NCBI GenBank assembly: GCA_003135995.1
Contig: PNBM01000213.1
Span: 17,967-29,112 of the forward strand
Origin: Ignavibacteriota bacterium
GTDB taxonomy: Bacteria; Bacteroidota; Ignavibacteria; Tepidaquicellales; Tepidaquicellaceae
Direction: 5' to 3'
DNA length: 11,146 nt
The notes under the pieces are model-generated. The model searched no databases and was not told where the DNA came from. It worked only from the letters and a program-made list of their open reading frames with translations. Numbering within the stretch: position 1 is the first letter of the stretch; every line of letters starts with the position of its first letter. Below, piece after piece: positions 6,050-11,146 of the stretch. Position numbers and translations under genes: made by a program.

Positions 6050-7753
6050 TTACTTTATATCTTTATATAACTTGCTCAGCACCTGTTTATCATAATCGGA
6101 ATAATAAAATCCTTCTTTTTCGAGTTTCCCAATCCCATCGAGACCATCTTTCAGCCTTGGTTCTAATACTTCAGCTTTTTTAAAATATGATTTCGATTTT
6201 TCCACATCATTCTTTTCGTAATAAGTCATCGACATTCCTAAAAGTGCATCCCAGTTTTTATCATTAATTTTTATACAGTTGTTATAATTTATAATTGCAG
6301 AATCAAAATTCTTTTTTTCGTAATAACAGTCACCAAGATAATCGAATGCTTCTTCATAATCAGGTCTTAGTTCAATAGCTTTGTTGAAATTTGCAATAGC
6401 GTCATCATAATTCTGCAAAATAAAATTAGCCGCGCCGTAATTATAATAAGCATCGGCAAAGTCAGACTTTAATTCAATTGCTTTTTTATAATCTGCTATA
6501 GCATCATTATAATTTTTTGAATCGAATTTGGAATTACCCCTGTTCAAATAAGCATAAGTATAATCCGGATTCAGTTCGATCGCTTTATTAAAATCAGACA
6601 AAGCTCCGTCATAATCTTTCAAGTTATTTTTTGCGAGACCCTGGTTGTTATATGCTTCGGCATAATCAGGTTTTAAACTAATTGCTTTATTGCAATCTGA
6701 AATCGAGCCTTTAAAATCCTGAATGTTTTGTTTGGTCAATCCTCTGTTGTTATATGCCTCGGCATAATATTTTTTCAAATCAATTGCCATTGAAAAATCA
6801 GAAATAGCATCCTGATACAATTGCAGGTTAACTTTTGTTAAGCCACGGTTATTATATGCTTCTGCATATTTCCGGTTTAATTCGATAGCCGTATTAAAAT
6901 CATCCATAGCCTCGAGGTAATCTTTTAAATCATCTTTTGATAACCCCCTGTTATTATATGCTTCGGCATAGTCAGGTTTCAGTTCAATTGCTTTTGTATA
7001 ATCTGCTATTGCTCCCTGTAAATCAAGCAGATCATCTTTCGTTAACCCTCTGTTGTTATAAGCTTCGGCATAATCCGGTTTCAAATCTATAGCTTTACCG
7101 TAATCCTTTAATGCACCGTTTTTATCGCCGGAATAATCTTTTGCGAGAGCCCTGTTATTATAAGCCTCCGCATAATCCGGTTTTAGTTCAATTGATTTTG
7201 TACAGTCCAGAATTGCACCCGCATAATCCTGCGAATTTATCTTTGCGACTCCCCGGTTATTATATGCTTCGCCATAATCGGGTTTCAGGTCAATCGCATT
7301 ATTATAATCCGATATCGCTCCGTCAAAATCATTGAAATAATCTTTTATAACACCCCTGTTATTAAAAGCTTCCGCATATTTCGGATTTAGCTGAATCGCT
7401 TTATTAATATCTTTCAAAGCTCCCTGGTAATCCTGAAGATTATCTTTTGCAACGCCTCTGTTATTATACGCTTCGGCGTAGTCAGGTTTTAATTCGATAA
7501 CTTTGTTGTAATCTGCAATCGAACCGTGATAGTGATGTAAATTATCTTTCGCTATTCCCCTGTTAAAATACGCTTCCATATAATCGGGTTTTAATTCAAT
7601 TGCTTTATTAAAGTCTGTAACCGCGTCTTTATAATCACCCGAGTTGGTTTTTCCGATGCCATTATTAAAATATTCTTCCGCTGTTTGTGAGCGGGCAAAG
7701 CCGGAATAAAAGCATATAAATAAAACTGTCAGAAATACTAATGTTTGTTTCAT
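6050..7753 (-). CDS. Exported protein with 15 tetratricopeptide repeats
   Basis: This 567-residue protein has a signal peptide (about residues 1-23, ending ARSQ) followed by an uninterrupted superhelix of 15 TPR units. The units start at residues 25, 59, 93 and so on to 501, every 34 residues with no insertion or deletion. Most units follow the pattern AEAYNNRG-x-x-K, then a linker, DY-x-GAI-x-DYNKAIELKPDY, and are very alike, especially units 3 to 11. TPR arrays are scaffolds for protein-protein contacts; with the signal peptide this one acts in the periplasm or at the outer membrane. The last 33 residues are not repeat. No catalytic domain is attached. The partner is unknown; the DUF6600 lipoprotein downstream is a candidate only by proximity. 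The start is supported by the signal peptide and a -7 box upstream. Confidence 0.92.
   Translation of the reverse strand: MKQTLVFLTVLFICFYSGFARSQTAEEYFNNGIGKTNSGDYKDAVTDFNKAIELKPDYMEAYFNRGIAKDNLHHYHGSIADYNKVIELKPDYAEAYNNRGVAKDNLQDYQGALKDINKAIQLNPKYAEAFNNRGVIKDYFNDFDGAISDYNNAIDLKPDYGEAYNNRGVAKINSQDYAGAILDCTKSIELKPDYAEAYNNRALAKDYSGDKNGALKDYGKAIDLKPDYAEAYNNRGLTKDDLLDLQGAIADYTKAIELKPDYAEAYNNRGLSKDDLKDYLEAMDDFNTAIELNRKYAEAYNNRGLTKVNLQLYQDAISDFSMAIDLKKYYAEAYNNRGLTKQNIQDFKGSISDCNKAISLKPDYAEAYNNQGLAKNNLKDYDGALSDFNKAIELNPDYTYAYLNRGNSKFDSKNYNDAIADYKKAIELKSDFADAYYNYGAANFILQNYDDAIANFNKAIELRPDYEEAFDYLGDCYYEKKNFDSAIINYNNCIKINDKNWDALLGMSMTYYEKNDVEKSKSYFKKAEVLEPRLKDGLDGIGKLEKEGFYYSDYDKQVLSKLYKDIK
6152..7681 (-). 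repeat. 102-base coding tandem repeat (15 TPR units)
   Basis: The TPR region is a tandem array with a 102-base period in strict register for 15 units. On the plus strand the recurring core reads like 'ttattatatgcttcggcata', with one to several changes per copy. It is long enough for recombination or for assembly collapse between copies. It is a protein-coding repeat, not a CRISPR or satellite. Confidence 0.85.
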
Positions 7754-8040
7754 ATTAATTTTTTTATTTGTTCCACTTTTTTATTTTAATTCATTCAAAG
7801 ATAAATATTTAATTAACAAGTTTCTACTTACGAAAAAACATTTAAGAGCTTCTATTCATTTGACAAATTATCAAATAATATGGTTTAATAAAATGTATTA
7901 TTATTTACCCCATTGGGGGGTACAAGTCAATGTTAAATTAAAAATGTTAAATGTTAAATTAAAAGCACTGCATATTTATTTATACTCTTAAAGCGCAATT
8001 AAACTGAGAAGCTTATAAATGTTTTTTAAAAGAACAATTA
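7754..8040. other. Intergenic region with short direct repeats and a small hairpin
   Basis: This 287-base non-coding gap lies between the receptor stop and the TPR start. A 14-base direct repeat, ATGTTAAATTAAAA, occurs at 7930-7943 and 7951-7964 with a partial copy (ATGTTAA, 7944-7950) between them. A G/C-rich hairpin TACCCC / GGGGTA with a 5-base loop lies at 7906-7922, standing out in AT-rich DNA. It is not followed by a T tract on either strand, so it is not a typical intrinsic terminator. A -7 type box for the TPR gene lies at 7796-7803. Confidence 0.5.
7796..7803 (-). promoter_or_regulatory. Putative -7 box of the TPR gene
   Basis: TATCTTTG on the minus strand matches TAnnTTTG exactly and would start transcription about 35-40 bases before the ATG at 7753. 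No TTG occurs at the proper upstream distance (the nearest leaves only 13 bases), so the match is partial. Confidence 0.4.
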
Positions 8041-10536
8041 CTAATAGCCGTTTTCATCTTCATCTTCGTTTTCAGGTTTAGGCTTTTCCTTTCTTGTTTG
8101 CTGTTTTTTACCGGTAGAGCCAAACCTATATGAAAACGTCAGGTAAGCAACTCTTGAATCCCTGACCCTTGTTAAATACTGTACGAACCCCGGACCCTCT
8201 GTCTCGCTTGAATATTTCAGCTGATTGAATAAATCGCTGACACGAAATCCGATACTTCCTTTATTATCAAGAAAATTCTTTTTTAAGGCAACATCAAAAG
8301 ATTGTACGGGTTCATTCTTTCCCTGTGCGAATACAGTTGGACCCTGGTAGTTATAAGCTATCTGGAAGTCAAATAAATCGGGAAAAGTCAGGTTTGTAAT
8401 TAATTTTCCCGTGTAACTGTAGTTATCATTATTCAATGCCGCATTCGGGTCATTACCATTTATTATCATCCTGAAGTAAGTGAAATTTGCATTAAAGCTC
8501 CACCACTTAAACGGATGCCCTGTGCTTGTTAATTCGACTCCATACGATTTTGCACTGTTAAGATTTTCAAAAGTTGTCAATGAAACACCTGTTGGATATA
8601 CAGTTGTTATTCTTGAAATCATATCGTTTACCTGTTTATAAAATACCGATGACAGGATTGTGGCAGAGCTAAAATATTTTATATAGCTAAACTGAAACGA
8701 ATTTATATATTCTGGTTTTAAATACGGATTTCCCTGAGTTAAATTATAAGGGTCAGAATAATTAATGAACGGGTTGAGCAAGAACAATCTCGGCCGGTTT
8801 ACTCTTCTGCTGTAATTTAACTGAACTTCATTGTCCGTTAAAAACTTTTGCGAAATATAAAAGCTTGGATATGCACTGAAATAATTATAATTAAAATTCT
8901 GATTCGTTGTGATTAAATAAGGATTCGTAAGTGCTTCTTCGAGCCTCAATCCGAACTGGTATTTAAAATCATTTATATTATTTGCATACAATCCGTATAA
9001 TGAGTGAATCTGTTCGGTATATTGAAAATCATTATCGAGAAGAACATCATTCTTAAAAGAATTTGTCAGGTAATCGTAGGTTTCAGAATTAAAATTTGAA
9101 CTATTAGTTCTAAGAGTTCCTTTATAACCGAGTTCGTATCTTGATTCACTTTGTTTATTATCACCAAGCGGGTTATAGTAATCAACCTGTAAAGTTCCGA
9201 CGCTGTACCTGCCGTCCGTATAAGTATTTTGAAGCAGTGGAGTATTATTTAACGGAATACCATTCAGGTTTAAATCCTGCTGGTAAATATTAAGGACACT
9301 ATTATCGGTATTATATGAGAAATAAAAAGATGCATTTAAATCCTGTTTCGGTTTTTTAAATTTATGGTCAAAACTGAGTGAAATATCACCGCCGTTTCCC
9401 GTATGGTCTTCTGCATTATTCCGGAAATACTGTGAATTCAGGTTGCCAAATGCATCGAGATTTTGAAATTTCAAAGTTTGTGTTATTGACCTGTCACGGT
9501 TGTGATACCCGCCAGATAAGCTTAATATATTATTATCACTCAAATTATAATCAAAACCAAGAGTACCCATATGTCCTTTAAAATTAAGGCGCTGTCCGGA
9601 GATCTGGTCGAAATCAAAAATAGAATCAGCGAAGTTATTTTGCCTGTTGCTTACACTATTTGCATTCATATCAGAAAACCTAAAACTATAATTACCATAG
9701 AGATTGAAATCCGGTGTTTTATAATTCAAATACAACGATGTATTATACTTATCTTCAGTTCCGCCATTCAACATAAAATTTCCGTTGTATCCTATTTCCT
9801 TTGGTTTTTTCAGAACTAAATTAATTATTCCTGACGTTCCTTCAGGGTCATATTTTGCTGACGGGTTGTCTATAATTTCCACGCGGTCGATAGTACTTGC
9901 AGGAATTTGCTGGAGTGAGTTAGTCGGGTCATCTCCAATCAGTCCCGACTGCTTTCCATTAACAAGAAATTTTACGTTGGTACTGCCGCGCAAACTAACG
10001 TTCCCATCAGCATCTACAGTAACGGAAGGAATATTTTTCAATACATCCGTTGCCGTTCCTCCTTCGGTAACAATACTTTTTTCGACGTTGAATATTTTTT
10101 TATCTACAGCAATCTCCATTAATTCACGCTCTGCTGTGACCTCAATTTCATCAGTAGTTGTTGTATTTGGATTTAATGAAACTGTTTCAGCGTCGTAAGA
10201 AGTATTTTGCGGATTTATCATAATTCCGCTTATTATGGCAGTGCTGTATGTAATAAAACTAATTTTCAATTTATATCTTCCAAACGGGACATCAATTTTA
10301 AATTCACCTTTATCGTCCGTTTCTGCTCCTTTTACGAGTGAAGAATCTCTTTGTCTTAACACCTGAACTGTAGCTGATTTAAGTGGTGATGAGTTTTCTT
10401 TATCTATTACCTTTCCTGATATTGTGCCATTTCCTGTGCCCTGACGTCTTTTGTTTTGAGCAACAAGGCTTCCGGCGAAAACTGTTAAAATAAGGCACTT
10501 AATAAATACGCGATTAATAAAATGATAGTTAAACAT
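8041..10536 (-). CDS. TonB-dependent-receptor-like outer-membrane beta-barrel protein
   Basis: This 831-residue protein has a signal peptide (about 1-27, ending LVAQ), then a carboxypeptidase-regulatory-like beta-sandwich (about 38-120: GTISGKVIDKENSSPLKSATV, DDKGEFKIDVPFGRYKL). A plug domain follows (about 140-243, with VLKNIPSVTVDADGNVSLRG, VEIIDNPSAKYDPEGTSGIINL). The rest is a large barrel of the OMP_b-brl_3 type ending in YLTFSYRFG at about 800-808. A charged tail rich in Lys and Glu closes the protein. Such proteins import or bind large ligands at the outer membrane; the ligand is not readable. No SusD partner, sigma or anti-sigma gene is adjacent. It lies downstream of a close paralogue on the same strand, with 131 bases between. 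The length is typical and the frame intact. Confidence 0.92.
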   Translation of the reverse strand: MFNYHFINRVFIKCLILTVFAGSLVAQNKRRQGTGNGTISGKVIDKENSSPLKSATVQVLRQRDSSLVKGAETDDKGEFKIDVPFGRYKLKISFITYSTAIISGIMINPQNTSYDAETVSLNPNTTTTDEIEVTAERELMEIAVDKKIFNVEKSIVTEGGTATDVLKNIPSVTVDADGNVSLRGSTNVKFLVNGKQSGLIGDDPTNSLQQIPASTIDRVEIIDNPSAKYDPEGTSGIINLVLKKPKEIGYNGNFMLNGGTEDKYNTSLYLNYKTPDFNLYGNYSFRFSDMNANSVSNRQNNFADSIFDFDQISGQRLNFKGHMGTLGFDYNLSDNNILSLSGGYHNRDRSITQTLKFQNLDAFGNLNSQYFRNNAEDHTGNGGDISLSFDHKFKKPKQDLNASFYFSYNTDNSVLNIYQQDLNLNGIPLNNTPLLQNTYTDGRYSVGTLQVDYYNPLGDNKQSESRYELGYKGTLRTNSSNFNSETYDYLTNSFKNDVLLDNDFQYTEQIHSLYGLYANNINDFKYQFGLRLEEALTNPYLITTNQNFNYNYFSAYPSFYISQKFLTDNEVQLNYSRRVNRPRLFLLNPFINYSDPYNLTQGNPYLKPEYINSFQFSYIKYFSSATILSSVFYKQVNDMISRITTVYPTGVSLTTFENLNSAKSYGVELTSTGHPFKWWSFNANFTYFRMIINGNDPNAALNNDNYSYTGKLITNLTFPDLFDFQIAYNYQGPTVFAQGKNEPVQSFDVALKKNFLDNKGSIGFRVSDLFNQLKYSSETEGPGFVQYLTRVRDSRVAYLTFSYRFGSTGKKQQTRKEKPKPENEDEDENGY

Positions 10537-10605
10537 ACCTAACTAATTTTTATTATTCTATTATTACAAATTAATCTTAATTTAATTATATAATTTTATT
10601 AATTC

Positions 10606-10613
10606 CAAATATA
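10606..10613 (-). promoter_or_regulatory. Putative -7 box of the complete receptor gene
   Basis: TATATTTG on the minus strand is an exact TAnnTTTG match, 70 bases before the ATG at 10536. A TTG at 10632-10634 lies 18 bases upstream of it, inside the loop side of the hairpin at 10616-10647. The gene may therefore have its own promoter as well as receiving transcripts from the paralogue upstream. Confidence 0.4.
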
Positions 10614-10615
10614 TT

Positions 10616-10647
10616 CTCCCGTCATTTTTATCAAAAAATAACGGGAG
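10616..10647. terminator. Hairpin between the two receptor genes, possible terminator
   Basis: CTCCCGT pairs with ACGGGAG over 7 bases. After one C-A mismatch the stem continues with six A-T pairs around a 4-base loop. It lies 20 bases after the stop of the right-edge receptor gene, where a terminator is expected. On the minus strand the following sequence is AATATATTT, a weak T tract; on the plus strand a run of five T follows. It could terminate in either direction, or act as a partial terminator or RNA stabiliser between the paralogues. Confidence 0.5.
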
Positions 10648-10667
10648 ATTTTTATCATCAATTACAC

Positions 10668-11146
10668 TTATTGATTATCCATATTATCATTGTTTTCTTC
10701 ATCATCTTTTTGTTTTTCTCTTTTCTTAGGTTTGTCATTTCCATCAGAACCGAACCTGTAAGAGAAAGTCAGAAAAGCTATCCTTGAATCTCTTACCCTT
10801 GTCATATCCTGAACAAATCCCGGTCCGCTTGTTTCGCTTGAATATTTGAGCTGGTTGAATATATCGCTCACGCGGAAACCGATAGTACCTTTATTATTCA
10901 AAATGTCCTTTTTAATTGCGACATTAAATGACTGTATCGGGTCCATTCTTCCTTGTGCAAGAACGCTGGGTCCCAGGTAATTATAAGCAATCTGTAAATC
11001 GAACAATTTAAATACATTAAAATTATTCATAAGTTTTGCCGTGTAACTATAATTATCATTATTTAATGCTGCGTTCGGGTCATTTCCGTTTATTATCATC
11101 CTGAAATATGTAAAATCGGCATTGAAATTATACCATTTGAAAGGAT
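10668..11146 (-). CDS. Outer-membrane beta-barrel receptor paralogue, C-terminal part (runs off right edge)
   Basis: The frame is open from the stop at 10668 to the right edge, giving the last 158 residues. The Met at 11097-11099 is internal: the 15 codons before it (PFKWYNFNADFTYFR) align with PFKWWSFNANFTYFR of the complete neighbour. Over 133 aligned residues I count 102 identities (about 77 percent) with no gap, then two unlike charged tails. It ends in the same barrel closing strand FLTFSYRFG and a Lys/Asp/Glu/Asn-rich tail. It is therefore the C-terminus of a second OMP_b-brl_3 type receptor, upstream of and tandem with the first. Its signal peptide, plug and most of the barrel are outside the window. 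Confidence 0.9.
   Translation of the reverse strand, partial: PFKWYNFNADFTYFRMIINGNDPNAALNNDNYSYTAKLMNNFNVFKLFDLQIAYNYLGPSVLAQGRMDPIQSFNVAIKKDILNNKGTIGFRVSDIFNQLKYSSETSGPGFVQDMTRVRDSRIAFLTFSYRFGSDGNDKPKKREKQKDDEENNDNMDNQ

Noticed and set aside
6152..7681. Regular repeats resembling a CRISPR or satellite array
   Set aside because: The period is 102 bases, the units are coding throughout, and the translated sequence is a standard TPR array. There are no conserved repeat/variable spacer blocks.
9785..10198. A 137-codon plus-strand frame antisense to the receptor plug domain
   Set aside because: It has no recognisable domain and no promoter or ribosome binding site, and lies opposite highly conserved coding sequence.
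10668..11099. A separate 143-residue protein starting at 11099
   Set aside because: The frame stays open to the window edge, and the upstream codons align with the complete receptor paralogue, so this Met is internal.

Overview
The window is AT-rich and densely packed with short intergenic gaps. It looks chromosomal and comes from a member of the Bacteroidota/Ignavibacteriota (FCB) group. The reasons are: outer-membrane receptors with a carboxypeptidase-like N-terminal domain and the OMP_b-brl_3 type of barrel; a DUF6600-type lipoprotein; a DUF6051-type hydrolase; signal peptides ending in short '..Q' junctions; mostly Shine-Dalgarno-free starts; and promoter boxes of the TAnnTTTG type. The exact lineage cannot be fixed from this sequence. 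No rRNA, tRNA, CRISPR array, transposase or phage gene was seen.

Layout, left to right. (1) The 5' end of an exported protein of unknown function leaves the left edge on the minus strand (1-279). (2) Divergent from it is a plus-strand alpha/beta hydrolase (421-1656) whose last codons overlap a convergent gene. (3) That convergent gene encodes a secreted protein of seven YD-type repeats (1648-2565, minus). (4) Next is a two-gene minus-strand cassette: a type III polyketide synthase (3175-4233) followed 18 bases later by an ICMT-family membrane methyltransferase (2655-3155), the same pairing as Bacillus BpsA/BpsB. (5) A rho-independent terminator at about 4408-4438 ends the next unit: a 15-repeat TPR protein (6050-7753) followed by a DUF6600 lipoprotein with a long Asn-rich tail (4468-5973), which has its own promoter. 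(6) A gap of 287 bases holds short direct repeats and a small hairpin. (7) Two tandem outer-membrane receptor paralogues fill the right side: one complete (8041-10536) and one cut by the right edge (10668-11146).

Only the polyketide synthase and methyltransferase can be joined into a pathway: iterative condensation of a long acyl starter into a pyrone or resorcinol type lipid, then O-methylation at the membrane. The neighbouring hydrolase and YD-repeat protein have no demonstrated tie to it. The receptors, the DUF6600 protein, the TPR protein and the left-edge protein all look like cell-envelope components. I do not see a clearly new multi-gene system. The best leads are the lipid cassette with its uniquely strong ribosome binding site and TTG start, the stand-alone YD-repeat protein beside it, and the strongly conserved tandem receptor pair.
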